Shown piece by piece: positions 18,469 to 26,958 of a stretch of 64,000 nt of DNA (position 1 is the stretch's first letter; every line of letters begins with the position of its first letter). Position numbers and translations under genes: made by a program. The DNA lies in NCBI RefSeq assembly GCF_047654785.1, contig NZ_JASGKQ010000001.1, positions 1 to 64,000 on the forward strand, read 5' to 3'. The notes under the pieces were generated by a model, which was given only the letters and a program-made list of their open reading frames with translations, made no database searches and was not told the origin of the DNA. This stretch comes from Pelomonas sp047654785 (lineage in GTDB: Bacteria; Pseudomonadota; Gammaproteobacteria; Burkholderiales; Burkholderiaceae_C).

Positions 18469-19230
18469 CTACATCCGGAAGTTCTCGCCGAGATAGACCT
18501 TGCGCACGTCGGCGTTGGCCACGATCTCGTCGGGCGTGCCCTCGGCCAGCACGGCGCCCTCGCTGATGATGTAGGCGCGGTCGCAGATGCCCAGGGTCTC
18601 GCGGACGTTGTGGTCCGTGATCAGCACGCCGATGCCGCGCGCCTTCAGGAAGCCGATGATGCGCTGGATCTCCAGCACGGCGATCGGGTCCACGCCGGCG
18701 AACGGCTCGTCCAGCAGGATGAAGCGCGGCTGCGTCGCCAGCGCGCGGGCGATCTCGACGCGGCGCCGCTCGCCGCCGGACAGCGCCGGCGCGGGACTGT
18801 CGCGCAGGCCCTCGATGGACAGGTCGTGCAGCAGGCCGTTGAGCAGCTCGTCGATGCGCGCCCGGGGCAGCGAGCGGCCGCGCTCGTCCTGCTGCAGCTC
18901 CAGCACCGCGCGGATGTTCTGCTCGACGGTGAGCTTGCGGAAGATGGACGCCTCCTGCGGCAGGTAGCTCAGGCCCAGCCGCGCGCGCTGGTGGATGGGC
19001 AGGCGCTGCACCTCGGCGCCGTCGATGCGGATGACGCCCGCGTCCGAGCGCACCAGGCCCACCAGCATGTAGAAGCTGGTGGTCTTGCCGGCGCCGTTGG
19101 GGCCCAGCAGGCCCACCACCTCGCCGCAGTCCACGCGCACGTGGACGTCCTTGACGACCTTGCGGACGCCGTAGGTCTTGGCCAGGCCCTCGGCTTCGAG
19201 CCGGCTGCCGCAGGACGCGCCGCTGCTCAT
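18469..19230 (-). CDS. lptB: LPS export ABC transporter ATP-binding protein LptB
   Basis: The cytoplasmic ATPase of the LptB2FG complex that pulls lipopolysaccharide from the inner membrane into the Lpt bridge. Walker A is GPNGAGKTT (residues 43-51), the signature is LSGGERRRVEIARAL, and Walker B with the catalytic Glu is FILLDEPFAGVDP, followed by the switch His in ITDHNV. Length 253 residues. Its ATG overlaps the lptA stop by 4 bp, showing translational coupling. Confidence 0.97.
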   Translation of the reverse strand: MSSGASCGSRLEAEGLAKTYGVRKVVKDVHVRVDCGEVVGLLGPNGAGKTTSFYMLVGLVRSDAGVIRIDGAEVQRLPIHQRARLGLSYLPQEASIFRKLTVEQNIRAVLELQQDERGRSLPRARIDELLNGLLHDLSIEGLRDSPAPALSGGERRRVEIARALATQPRFILLDEPFAGVDPIAVLEIQRIIGFLKARGIGVLITDHNVRETLGICDRAYIISEGAVLAEGTPDEIVANADVRKVYLGENFRM

Positions 19231-19835
19231 GAGGACTTGCGCGGCGGCGTCAGCGTGGTGGAGGGCTGCAGCGGCAGCGGCGCCGGCGCGGAGGCCGGCG
19301 CGTCGCCCGGCTGCGCGCGCGGCATCATGACGATGCGGGTGCGGCCGTTCGGGTTCGGCGAGGCGCTGCCGCCCTCCAGCGTGAACACCTCGGTGCGGCT
19401 GTTGTAGACGATGACGGCGCCCGTCACCTCCTCGGCCACCGCCGCGCCGCGCGTGCGGCGCACGTTGGCGTTGCCGATGAAGCGCACGGTCTCGGTCTTG
19501 GTGTCGTATTCGAGCTGGTCGGCCACGCCGGCGATGGCCTCGCCGGGCAGGTCGCGCGCCTGGCGGAAGCTGACCGGCTTGCCGGGCAGGCCGGTGGCGT
19601 GGGCCAGGTGGTAGCCGTCGCGCGTCTCGCGCACGTCCACCTTCTCGGCGCGCAGCATCAGGCTGCCCTGCGTGATGATGACGTTGCCCAGCAGCTCGGT
19701 GCGCTGGTTGACGCCGTCCAGCCGCCCCTCCTTGTCGGCCGTGAAGACCATGGGCTGGGCCCGATCGCCCTTCTCCGCGTGGGCGGCAAGGGCGGCGAGC
19801 GCGAGAAGCAGGGGCGGGAGGAGGCGCGGAGGCAT
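19227..19835 (-). CDS. lptA: LPS transport periplasmic protein LptA
   Basis: A 202-residue periplasmic protein with signal peptide (PRLLPPLLLALAALAAHA) and an OstA-like beta-jellyroll: DRAQPMVFTADKEGRLD, then GNVIITQGSLMLRAEKVDV, and the second-half repeat GNANVRRTRG. It polymerises into the bridge carrying LPS between LptC and LptD. ATG 19835 is chosen because it starts the signal peptide; the longer frame upstream is non-coding in character. Unlike the usual order kdsC-lptC-lptA-lptB, the gene before it here is dsbA. Confidence 0.93.
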   Translation of the reverse strand: MPPRLLPPLLLALAALAAHAEKGDRAQPMVFTADKEGRLDGVNQRTELLGNVIITQGSLMLRAEKVDVRETRDGYHLAHATGLPGKPVSFRQARDLPGEAIAGVADQLEYDTKTETVRFIGNANVRRTRGAAVAEEVTGAVIVYNSRTEVFTLEGGSASPNPNGRTRIVMMPRAQPGDAPASAPAPLPLQPSTTLTPPRKSS

Positions 19836-19891
19836 GGCGGCACGGAAGTTGCAGGCCATTCTAGGCGCCTGCTGTGCCCGACCGCGCGGCT

Positions 19892-20560
19892 TCAAGCCTT
19901 GGTGCGCGCGCGGTTGATCAGGAAGTCGGTGACCTGCAGCGCGCGCTGGCCCAGCTCGTGCTCGGGCAGGCGCTGGCCGCCGGAGGCCATGCTGGGCGCC
20001 GTCAGGAAGCGGCCGCCCACGCCGATGCAGGGCACGCCGTCGATGCGGTAGGCCTCGGACAGCTTCTCGGCCTGGGTGCATTTGGTCTGCACGCCGAAGG
20101 AGTTGTAGGCGTCCTGGTACTTGGCCGGGTCCACGCCGACGCCCAGGCCGGCGAGGAACTTGGCCTGGCTCTTGGCGTCGTCCAGCGGCAGGCCCTGCTG
20201 GTGCATGGCGGCGAAGATGGCCGGGCGGGTCGCGGCTTCCTTGCCCAGGGCTTCCAGCGCGTAGAACATGCGCTGGTGGCTCCTGACGTTGGCGCGGAAG
20301 GCGACGTGGACCTTGCGGAAGGCCACGTCGGCGGGCAGTTGCCGGGTCCAGGCCTCGACCTGCGGCTCGAAGGCGTAGCAGTGCGGGCAGCCGTACCAGA
20401 AGAACTCGACCACCTCGATCTTGCCGGCCTGCGCGGGCAGCGGCTGGGACAGCGCGGTGTAGTGGCGGCCTTCGACGGGGCCGCCCTGGGCGTGGGCGGT
20501 GCCCAGGGTGCCGGCGAGCGGCGTGGCGGCGAGCAGGGCGGAGAAATCGCGGCGCTTCAT
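19892..20560 (-). CDS. dsbA: thiol:disulfide interchange protein DsbA/DsbL
   Basis: A periplasmic disulfide oxidase of about 222 residues. The thioredoxin-fold active site is CPHC at residues 58-61 (FFWYGCPHCYAFEPQ), and the cis-proline loop is GVPCIGVGG. The N-terminus MKRRDFSALLAATPLAG has a twin-arginine-like RRDF, so export by Tat is possible. ATG 20560 is preferred; ATG 20572 is an alternative. An extra pair of cysteines (KCTQ and the one in GVPCIG) is visible in the mature protein. It probably forms disulfides in envelope proteins such as LptD. Confidence 0.92.
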   Translation of the reverse strand: MKRRDFSALLAATPLAGTLGTAHAQGGPVEGRHYTALSQPLPAQAGKIEVVEFFWYGCPHCYAFEPQVEAWTRQLPADVAFRKVHVAFRANVRSHQRMFYALEALGKEAATRPAIFAAMHQQGLPLDDAKSQAKFLAGLGVGVDPAKYQDAYNSFGVQTKCTQAEKLSEAYRIDGVPCIGVGGRFLTAPSMASGGQRLPEHELGQRALQVTDFLINRARTKA

Positions 20561-20588
20561 GGCGGCAGTCATCCTTGAGTGCGGGAGG

Positions 20589-21251
20589 TCAGCGTTGTAC
20601 ACGAACGAGGTTGGCCTCGAAGCCCGCCCCTTCGATCTTGCGTTGCAGGTCTTCGGCGCCCTCGCGGGTGTCCACGGGGCCGAGGCGCACGCGGTAGAGG
20701 GTGCGGCCGTTCTGCTCGCGCTCCATCGTCTTGGCCGTGAAGCCCTGGATGGCGAGCTTGGCTTTCTGCGTCTCGGCGTCCTCGGGGCGGGTGTAGGCGC
20801 CGGCCTGGACGAAGTAGACGTAGGACTCGGCGGCCGACGCCGCGGCCGCGGCCTTGGGCGCGGCGGAGGCTGCGGAGGCGGCCGGCCTGGGCGGCGGCGG
20901 CGCGGGGGGCGTGGCCGTGGCGGCCGGCGCGGGGAGGGTTGCGGCGCTGGCGGCCGGCGGCGGCGCGGTCACCACCGGCGCGGCGTTGACGACGCCGCTG
21001 GCGCTGCGCGCGGTGCGCCCGGCCAGCGGGGCGTTGGGGTCCCAGTTGCGGTTGCGTTCGGCCTCGGCGGCGTCCTGCTCGGCGGTGCGCTGCGGCACCT
21101 TGTTGACGAAGGGGATGGGCGCCTTGGTGATGTAGAGCGCCACGCCCAGCGCGACGGCCAGGCCCACCAGCAGGCCGATGATGAGGCCGAGGACGAAGCC
21201 GCCCTTCTGGTTCTGGCGCTGGTGGCGGGTGGATTTGGCGGCGGCGGTCAT
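20589..21251 (-). CDS. SPOR-domain membrane protein
   Basis: A 220-residue protein with one N-terminal membrane helix (FVLGLIIGLLVGLAVALGVAL, residues about 19-39), a Pro/Ala-rich linker, and a C-terminal SPOR domain (YVYFVQAGAYTRPEDAE ... RTLYRVRLGPVDTREGA). SPOR domains bind denuded septal peptidoglycan, so a role at the division site is likely; FtsN is the best-known relative, though this order next to argS occurs for several Burkholderiales SPOR proteins. The start overlaps the argS stop by ATGA. Confidence 0.88.
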   Translation of the reverse strand: MTAAAKSTRHQRQNQKGGFVLGLIIGLLVGLAVALGVALYITKAPIPFVNKVPQRTAEQDAAEAERNRNWDPNAPLAGRTARSASGVVNAAPVVTAPPPAASAATLPAPAATATPPAPPPPRPAASAASAAPKAAAAASAAESYVYFVQAGAYTRPEDAETQKAKLAIQGFTAKTMEREQNGRTLYRVRLGPVDTREGAEDLQRKIEGAGFEANLVRVQR

Positions 21252-22981
21252 GCGGTCTCCGGGAGGGGTTCGGCGGCAGGGTCGGGGAGGTCGCGGCTCA
21301 TCTGCTCGGGCGCGGTCACGCCCAGCATGCCGAGCGCGTTGGCCAGCACCTGGCGGGTGGCGGCCAGCAGCGCGACGCGGGCGCGGCTGAGTTCGGGCGC
21401 CTGGCCCAGCACGCGCTCGGCGGCGTAGTAGGCGTGGTAGGCGGCGGCGAGGTCGCGGGCGTAGAAGGCCACGTCGTGCGGCGCCAGGCCGGTGGCGGCG
21501 CCGGACAGCATGTCGGGGTAGGCGGCGAGCTTGAGCATCAGCGCCTCTTCCGTCGGCGCGGCCAGCAGGCCGAGGTCGGCGCCGGCGATGGCGCCCGGGT
21601 CGCCGCCCATCTCGGCGGCCCAGCGGCGGATGACGGAGCAGATGCGCGCATGCGCGTACTGCACGTAGAACACCGGGTTCTCGTCGTTGGCCTTCAGCGC
21701 CAGGTCGATGTCGAAGACGAACTCGGTGTCGGCCTTGCGGCTGATCAGGAAGAAGCGCACCGCGTCGCGGCTGGTCCAGTCCACCAGGTCGCGCAGCGTC
21801 ACGTAGGAGCCGGCGCGCTTGGAGATCTTGACCTCCTGGCCGCCCTTCATCACGGTGACCATCTTGTGCAGCACGTAGTCGGGGAAGCCCTGGGGGATGC
21901 CCAGGCCCTGCGCCTGCAGGCCGCCGCGCACGCGGGCGATGGTGCCGTGGTGGTCGCTGCCCTGGATGTTGATGCACTGCGTGTAGCCGCGCTCGAACTT
22001 GTTGACGTGGTAGGCCACGTCGGGCACGAAGTAGGTGTAGCCGCCCTCGCGCTTGCGCATCACGCGGTCCTTGTCGTCGCCGTAGTCGGTGGACTTGAAC
22101 CACAGCGCGCCGTCCTGCTCGTAGGCCTTGCCGTTGGCGACGATGCGCTCGACGGCCTTCTCCAGCTGGCCGCCCTGGTAGACGCTGCTCTCCAGGAAGT
22201 AGTTGTCGAACTTGAGCCCGAAGGCCTGCAGGTCCAGGTCCTGCTCGTGGCGCAGGTAGGCGACGGCGAACTGGCGGATGCCGTCCAGGTCGTCCACGTC
22301 GCCGGATGCGGTGAATTCGCGGTCGTCGGCCCGGACCGTCTCGCGCCGCAGGAAGGCGTCGGCGATGTCCTGGATGTAGTCGCCGTTGTAGGCGGCCTCG
22401 GGCCATCCGGCGTCGCCGGGCTTGACGCCCTTCAGGCGCAGCTGCGTGGAGTGGGCGAGCGTGGCGATCTGCGCGCCCGCGTCGTTGTAATAGAACTCGC
22501 GGGTCACGTCGTGGCCCTGGCTCTGGAACAGCGCGCAGATCGCGTCGCCCAGCGCGGCCTGGCGCGCATGGCCCACGTGCAGCGGGCCGGTGGGGTTGGC
22601 GGAGACGAACTCCACCATCACGTGCCGGCCGGTCGCGGCGCGGTGGCCGAACGCCGCGCCGACGGCCAGCACCTCGGCGACCACGGCCTGCTTGGCCGCG
22701 GGCTTCAGCCGGATGTTGATGAAGCCCGGGCCGGCGATCTCCAGCGACTGCACCCACTGCTGGAAGGCGGGCCGGGCCTGCAGCGCGGCGACCAGGCGGG
22801 TGGCCAGTTCGCGCGGGTTGGCCTTCAAGGGCTTGGCCAGCTGCATCGCGGCGGTGCAGGCGAAGTCGCCGTGGGCGGCCTGCTTGGGGGATTCGAAGGC
22901 GGCGACGGCGTTCGAGCCGGGGGCGATTTCCTGGAGGGAGTCGGCGAGTGCGGCGAGCAGCGCCTGCTTGGCTTGGATCAT
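21248..22981 (-). CDS. argS: arginyl-tRNA synthetase ArgS
   Basis: Class I aminoacyl-tRNA synthetase of 577 residues that charges tRNA-Arg. The N-terminal additional domain is followed by the ATP site (FVSANPTGPLHVGHARQAAL, the HIGH motif as HVGH) and a KMSKS-equivalent VKISKRAG, with the DALR anticodon-binding domain at the C-terminus (PVFYVQYAHARICSV). Length is normal. ATG 22981 is the only reasonable start. It begins the argS-SPOR-dsbA run on the minus strand and is divergent from the protein kinase. Confidence 0.97.
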   Translation of the reverse strand: MIQAKQALLAALADSLQEIAPGSNAVAAFESPKQAAHGDFACTAAMQLAKPLKANPRELATRLVAALQARPAFQQWVQSLEIAGPGFINIRLKPAAKQAVVAEVLAVGAAFGHRAATGRHVMVEFVSANPTGPLHVGHARQAALGDAICALFQSQGHDVTREFYYNDAGAQIATLAHSTQLRLKGVKPGDAGWPEAAYNGDYIQDIADAFLRRETVRADDREFTASGDVDDLDGIRQFAVAYLRHEQDLDLQAFGLKFDNYFLESSVYQGGQLEKAVERIVANGKAYEQDGALWFKSTDYGDDKDRVMRKREGGYTYFVPDVAYHVNKFERGYTQCINIQGSDHHGTIARVRGGLQAQGLGIPQGFPDYVLHKMVTVMKGGQEVKISKRAGSYVTLRDLVDWTSRDAVRFFLISRKADTEFVFDIDLALKANDENPVFYVQYAHARICSVIRRWAAEMGGDPGAIAGADLGLLAAPTEEALMLKLAAYPDMLSGAATGLAPHDVAFYARDLAAAYHAYYAAERVLGQAPELSRARVALLAATRQVLANALGMLGVTAPEQMSRDLPDPAAEPLPETA

Positions 22982-23059
22982 GGCGGCGATTTTAGGAGGC
23001 GGGGGCGCCCGGCCCGAACGCCGGGCGGCGCGGCGGCGCCGGCATGCGCGGCCCGTATC

Positions 23060-24397
23060 ATGCCGCGCGTGACGGACGACCTCCCCTCCCACATCGGCCG
23101 TTACCAGGTGCTGCGCCGCCTGGGCGAAGGGGCCACCAGCGAGGTGTTCCTGGCGCGCGACCCCTTCCAGGGCCAGGACGTCGCCATCAAGCGCCTGCGC
23201 GCCTGGGCGCCGCCGGCCGGCGCGCCCGCCGGCGACATCGCCCACCGCTTCTTCAGCGCCGAGGCCGCGCTGGCCGGGCGGCTGGACCACCCGAACGTGG
23301 TGGCCATCCTGGACGCGGTGGCGTCCGCCGAGTCGCCCTACCTCGTCATGGAGTACGTGCCCGGCGTCACGCTCAAGCACTTCTGCCGCAGCGACCGGCT
23401 GCTGCCGCTGGACCAGATCGTCGAGCTGGGCTTCAAGTGCGCGATGGCGCTGGGCTACGTCTACCGCCAGGGGCTGATCCACCGCGACGTGAAGCCCGCC
23501 AACCTGCTGGCCGTGCTGGACGCCAGCGGGCAGGTGGTGGACGTGAAGGTCAGCGACTTCGGCTCCGCGCTCAACCTGCACGCCGACGCGACGCAGATCC
23601 ACCGCGTCGGCTCGCTGGCCTACATGCCGCCGGAGCAGATCGACGGCGGCGACGTGGACTGCCGCGCCGACATGTACGCGCTGGGCGCGGTGCTCTACCA
23701 CCTGATCGGCGGTCGCCCGCCGTTCGATGCGCCGCACCAGATGGCGCTGATGCACCAGATCTACCACCAGGCGCCGCTGCCGCTGGCCGGCCAGCGCGAG
23801 GGCGTGACGGCGGCGCTGGACGCCGTGGTGCAGCGCGCGCTGGCCAAGGCGCCGCAGGAGCGCTTCGCCGACTGGGACGGCTTCGCGCAGGCGCTCTCGG
23901 CGCTGGTGGCCGGCCAGCAGGTGCCGCTGAACCGGCTCGGCGAGGTGCGCGACTCCGAGCGCTTCAACCTGCTGCGGGCGCTGGAGTTCTTCGCGGACTT
24001 CGGCGACGTGCAGCTGTGGGAGGTGGTGCGCCGCGCGCGCTGGCGGCGCTACCCGGTCGGGCATGCGCTGTTCAAGCGCGGCCAGGAGGGCAACAGCTTC
24101 CACATCGTCGCGCAGGGCGAGGTGGAGGTGTTCCGCGACGGCCGGCTGGTGGCCACGCTGGGCACCGGCACCTCGGTCGGCGAGATGGCCTACCTGGCGC
24201 CCAACCCCGACCTGCGCCGCCACAGCACGGACATCCGCGTCAGCCGGGAATGCACCACCATCTGCTTCACGCCGGAGATGCTGGGCCAGCTCAGCCCGGC
24301 CTGCCAGCACCGCTTCGACCGCGCGTTCATCCGCGTGCTGGTGCGCCGCCTGCATGCCGCGCACGAGGCGCTGGCGCACCCGCGGCGCATCCTGTGA
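23060..24397 (+). CDS. Ser/Thr protein kinase with cyclic-nucleotide-binding domain
   Basis: A 445-residue Hanks-type kinase fused to a Crp-like sensor. All catalytic marks are present: glycine loop LGEGATSEVF, VAIK lysine, HRDVKPANLL catalytic loop near residue 140, DFG metal site (SDFGSALNL), and the PPEQ activation end (YMPPEQIDGG). After about residue 320 comes a cyclic-nucleotide-binding fold (FKRGQEGNSFHIVAQGEVEVF, then VGEMAYLAPN); the phosphate-binding arginine of true cAMP sites is not clearly placed. There is no transmembrane or PASTA part, so the protein is cytoplasmic. Start ATG 23060; GTG 23069 is possible. No partner phosphatase gene is adjacent. Confidence 0.93.
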   Translation: MPRVTDDLPSHIGRYQVLRRLGEGATSEVFLARDPFQGQDVAIKRLRAWAPPAGAPAGDIAHRFFSAEAALAGRLDHPNVVAILDAVASAESPYLVMEYVPGVTLKHFCRSDRLLPLDQIVELGFKCAMALGYVYRQGLIHRDVKPANLLAVLDASGQVVDVKVSDFGSALNLHADATQIHRVGSLAYMPPEQIDGGDVDCRADMYALGAVLYHLIGGRPPFDAPHQMALMHQIYHQAPLPLAGQREGVTAALDAVVQRALAKAPQERFADWDGFAQALSALVAGQQVPLNRLGEVRDSERFNLLRALEFFADFGDVQLWEVVRRARWRRYPVGHALFKRGQEGNSFHIVAQGEVEVFRDGRLVATLGTGTSVGEMAYLAPNPDLRRHSTDIRVSRECTTICFTPEMLGQLSPACQHRFDRAFIRVLVRRLHAAHEALAHPRRIL

Positions 24398-24516
24398 CCG
24401 CGCGCGTGGCTGTCAACGGCCGGCCGGCAGGCTGCGTTGGGGGCGGGCCGTCTTGGCAAAGACCGGAGGCCATGCTTGAATGCCCTGGCCCGTTCAACCC
24501 CTGAAGGAGGATGCCC

Positions 24517-24822
24517 ATGAAGTCGATGACCCCGCTGTTCGCCGCTGCCCTGTTCGCCGTGGCGCTGGGCGCCCAGGCCGCAGACAAGGCGCCCACGGCG
24601 CAGCAGACCAAGATGAAGACCTGCAACGCCGAGGCCAAGGGCAAGAAGGGCGACGAGCGCAAGGCCTTCATGAAGGAGTGCCTGTCCGGCGGCGCCGCGG
24701 CCGCCGAGCCCGGCAGCCCGGCCTGCGAGAAGTCCGCCGCCGACAAGAAGCTGCACGGCGCCGCCGCCAGGAGCCACGTCAAGAAGTGCATGGCCGACGC
24801 GGCCGCCTCGGCGCCGCAGTGA
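24517..24822 (+). CDS. PsiF-repeat secreted protein
   Basis: A 101-residue protein with a signal peptide (LFAAALFAVALGAQAA) followed by two PsiF-type repeats, each with paired cysteines and basic residues: KMKTCNAEAKGKKGDERKAF with FMKECL, and ACEKSAADKKLHG with HVKKCM. ATG 24517 is six bases after AAGGAGG; ATG 24511 overlaps that site and is unlikely. PsiF is a phosphate-starvation-inducible periplasmic protein of unknown function in E. coli. A strong terminator follows, so this is a single-gene unit. Confidence 0.9.
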   Translation: MKSMTPLFAAALFAVALGAQAADKAPTAQQTKMKTCNAEAKGKKGDERKAFMKECLSGGAAAAEPGSPACEKSAADKKLHGAAARSHVKKCMADAAASAPQ

Positions 24823-24843
24823 CGCGCTGAACGCGCGCGACGG

Positions 24844-24868
24844 GGGCAGCCTGCGGGCTGCCCTTTTT
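24844..24868 (+). terminator. intrinsic terminator after the PsiF gene
   Basis: GGGCAGCC and GGCTGCCC form a perfect 8-bp stem with a TGCG loop (24844-24863), followed by five T. Confidence 0.93.
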
Positions 24869-24912
24869 GCGCCCGCCGCATGATGAGGCGCGCGTGCGAC
24901 CAGCTCAGACGG

Positions 24913-24934
24913 GCGACACGGTGTGTCGCTTTTT
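24913..24934 (+). terminator. second intrinsic terminator, back-up
   Basis: GCGACAC and GTGTCGC form a 7-bp stem with a three-base loop (24913-24929), followed by five T. It lies 45 bp after the first terminator and before the end of the convergent dpp operon. Confidence 0.8.
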
Positions 24935-24968
24935 CGGCGAGCGCGGGAACGTCAGGTTCGCCGCGGCG

Positions 24969-26009
24969 CTACACCACGTGGCAGGCCACCTGCCGCCCGT
25001 CCACCGCGCGCAGCGCCGGCACCTCGTCGGCGCAGCGCGGCTGCGCCAGCGGGCAGCGCTTGTGGAAGCTGCAGCCGCTCGGCGGGTTCAGCGGGCTGGG
25101 CAGTTCGCCGTGGATGACGATGCGCTCGCGCCGGTCGGCCGCGCGCAGCGCGGGCGTGGCGCTCATCAGCGCGCGCGTGTAGGGGTGCAGCGGGGCGGCG
25201 AACAGCGTCTTCTTGGCCCCCACCTCCACGGCCGCGCCCAGGTACATCACCATCACCTCGTCGGCCACGTGCTCGACGACGCTGAGGTTGTGCGAGATGA
25301 ACACGTAGCCGGTGCCGAACTCGTCCTGCAGGTCCATGAACAGGTTCAGGATCTGCGCCTGGATGGACACGTCCAGCGCGCTGACCGGCTCGTCGGCGAC
25401 GACGATGCCGGGGTTCAGGATCATGGCCCGCGCGATCGCGATGCGCTGGCGCTGGCCGCCCGAGAACATGTGCGGGTAGCGGCGCAGGTGCTCGGGGCGC
25501 AGGCCTACCTTGGCGGCCAGCCGCTCGACGCGCTCGCGGCGCTCGGCGGCCGTGAGCGGCGTGTTGATCAGCAGCGGCTCGGCCAGCGTCGTCGCGATGG
25601 TCTTGCGCGGGTTCAGCGACGCGAACGGGTTCTGGAACACCATCTGCACGTCGCGGCGCAGCGCCTTCAGCGTGGCCGCGTCGGCGTGCGCGGCGTCGGT
25701 GCCGCGGATCTTCAGCGCGCCCTGCGTCGGCGGCTCGATCAGCGTCAGCTGCCGCGCCAGCGTGCTCTTGCCGCAGCCGGACTCGCCGACCACGGCCAGC
25801 GTCTTCCGGGCGCCGAGCGTGAAGCTGACGCCGTTCAGCGCCTTCACCGTCGCCTTGGGTTTGAACAGGCCGCGGCTGACCTCGTAGTGCCGCGCGAGGC
25901 CGTGCGCTTCGAGCAGCAAGCCGGGCGCCGGGCCGCCCCAAGCCGGCGGCGCCCCCTCGGGGGGTAGCGTCGCCGCAGGCGATGCGTGGGGGCTGAAGTC
26001 CTCAGGCAT
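24969..26009 (-). CDS. dppF: oligopeptide ABC transporter ATP-binding protein DppF
   Basis: Second ATPase of a Dpp/Opp-type peptide importer, 346 residues. Walker A GESGCGKST, signature FSGGQRQRIAIARAM, and Walker B VVADEPVSALDVS are intact; a C-terminal cysteine cluster (CSFHKRCPLAQPRC) typical of this subfamily may bind an Fe-S cluster. The N-terminal about 30 residues before LLLEAHGLARHY are unusual: they are encoded by a copy of a dispersed GC-rich repeat. It overlaps dppD by 8 bp and closes the amiD-dppBCDF operon. Confidence 0.93.
   Translation of the reverse strand: MPEDFSPHASPAATLPPEGAPPAWGGPAPGLLLEAHGLARHYEVSRGLFKPKATVKALNGVSFTLGARKTLAVVGESGCGKSTLARQLTLIEPPTQGALKIRGTDAAHADAATLKALRRDVQMVFQNPFASLNPRKTIATTLAEPLLINTPLTAAERRERVERLAAKVGLRPEHLRRYPHMFSGGQRQRIAIARAMILNPGIVVADEPVSALDVSIQAQILNLFMDLQDEFGTGYVFISHNLSVVEHVADEVMVMYLGAAVEVGAKKTLFAAPLHPYTRALMSATPALRAADRRERIVIHGELPSPLNPPSGCSFHKRCPLAQPRCADEVPALRAVDGRQVACHVV
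25929..25989. repeat. GC-rich dispersed element, copy A, inside dppF
   Basis: The core GCCCCCTCGGGGGG (25951-25964) with flanking GCCGCAGGC and TGGGGGC matches the elements at about 46,988, 53,218 and 63,597. Here it lies inside the 5' end of dppF and is translated in frame into the low-complexity N-terminus. Confidence 0.75.
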
Positions 26010-26958
26010 GGGCCGCCTCCTCGACGGGGAAGAAGCAGCGCACGCCGGCCGCCAGCGCCGGCCGCTCGGCGTGGCAGCGCGCCTGCACGCGCGGGCAGCG
26101 CGGGCTCAGCAGGCAGCCCTGCGGCCGGTCCAGCGCGCCGGGCACGATGCCGGGCAGGGCCGAGAGCCGCCGGGCGCCCTTGTTGTGTTCGGGAATGGCG
26201 GCCAGCAGCGCCCGCGTGTACGGGTGGCGCGGCGCGTCGAACAGGCCGGGCACCGGGCCGGTCTCGACCACCTGGCCGGCGTACATCACGGCCACGCGCT
26301 GCGCCATCTCGGCGACCACGGCCAGGTCGTGCGTGATCATGATCAGCCCCATGCCCTGCTCGCGCTGCAGCTTCAGCAGCAGCGCCATGATCTGCGCCTG
26401 GATGGTCACGTCCAGCGCGGTCGTCGGCTCGTCGGCGATCAGCAGCTTCGGGCCGCAGGCGATGGCCATCGCGATCATCACGCGCTGGTTCATGCCGCCG
26501 GAGAGCTGGTGCGGGTAGGCGTTGGCGCGGTTGGCGGCGTCGGGGATCTCGACCTGCTCCAGCAGCTCGACGACGCGCTGCCGCGCGGCGCGGCCGGTCA
26601 GCCCGAGGTGGACCTTCAGCACCTCGGCGATCTGCGCGCCGACGGTGTAGCTCGGGTTCAGGCTGGTCAGCGCGTCCTGGAAGACCATCGCCACGTCGCG
26701 GCCGATCAGCGCGCGGCGCTCGCGGGCGGAGAGCGCCAGCAGGTCGCGGCCCTGGAACTCGACGGCGTCGGCCGTCACCTTGCCGGGCGCGTCGATCAGC
26801 CCCATCAGCGCCAGCATCGTGACGGACTTGCCCGAGCCCGACTCGCCGACGATGCCCAGCAGTTCGCCCGCGTCCAGCGACAGGTCCACGCCGTCCACGG
26901 CGGGGAAGTGGCCGAAGCGCACGCGCAGGTTGCGGATGTCCAGAAGGCTCATGCTCAT
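26002..26958 (-). CDS. dppD: oligopeptide ABC transporter ATP-binding protein DppD
   Basis: First ATPase of the peptide importer, 318 residues. Walker A GESGSGKSV (about residues 39-47), signature LSGGMNQRVMIAMAI, Walker B LIADEPTTALDVT, switch His in MITHDLAVV; the C-terminal oligopeptide domain has the cysteine motif CLLSPRCPRVQARC. ATG 26958 overlaps the dppC stop by ATGA; an in-frame ATG two codons later is possible. Acts with DppF on the cytoplasmic side. Confidence 0.94.
   Translation of the reverse strand: MSMSLLDIRNLRVRFGHFPAVDGVDLSLDAGELLGIVGESGSGKSVTMLALMGLIDAPGKVTADAVEFQGRDLLALSARERRALIGRDVAMVFQDALTSLNPSYTVGAQIAEVLKVHLGLTGRAARQRVVELLEQVEIPDAANRANAYPHQLSGGMNQRVMIAMAIACGPKLLIADEPTTALDVTIQAQIMALLLKLQREQGMGLIMITHDLAVVAEMAQRVAVMYAGQVVETGPVPGLFDAPRHPYTRALLAAIPEHNKGARRLSALPGIVPGALDRPQGCLLSPRCPRVQARCHAERPALAAGVRCFFPVEEAAHA

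Noticed and set aside
21434..23043. Plus-strand frame continuous with the protein kinase
   Set aside because: It is antisense to argS; the kinase itself begins at 23060 with its own start and glycine loop.
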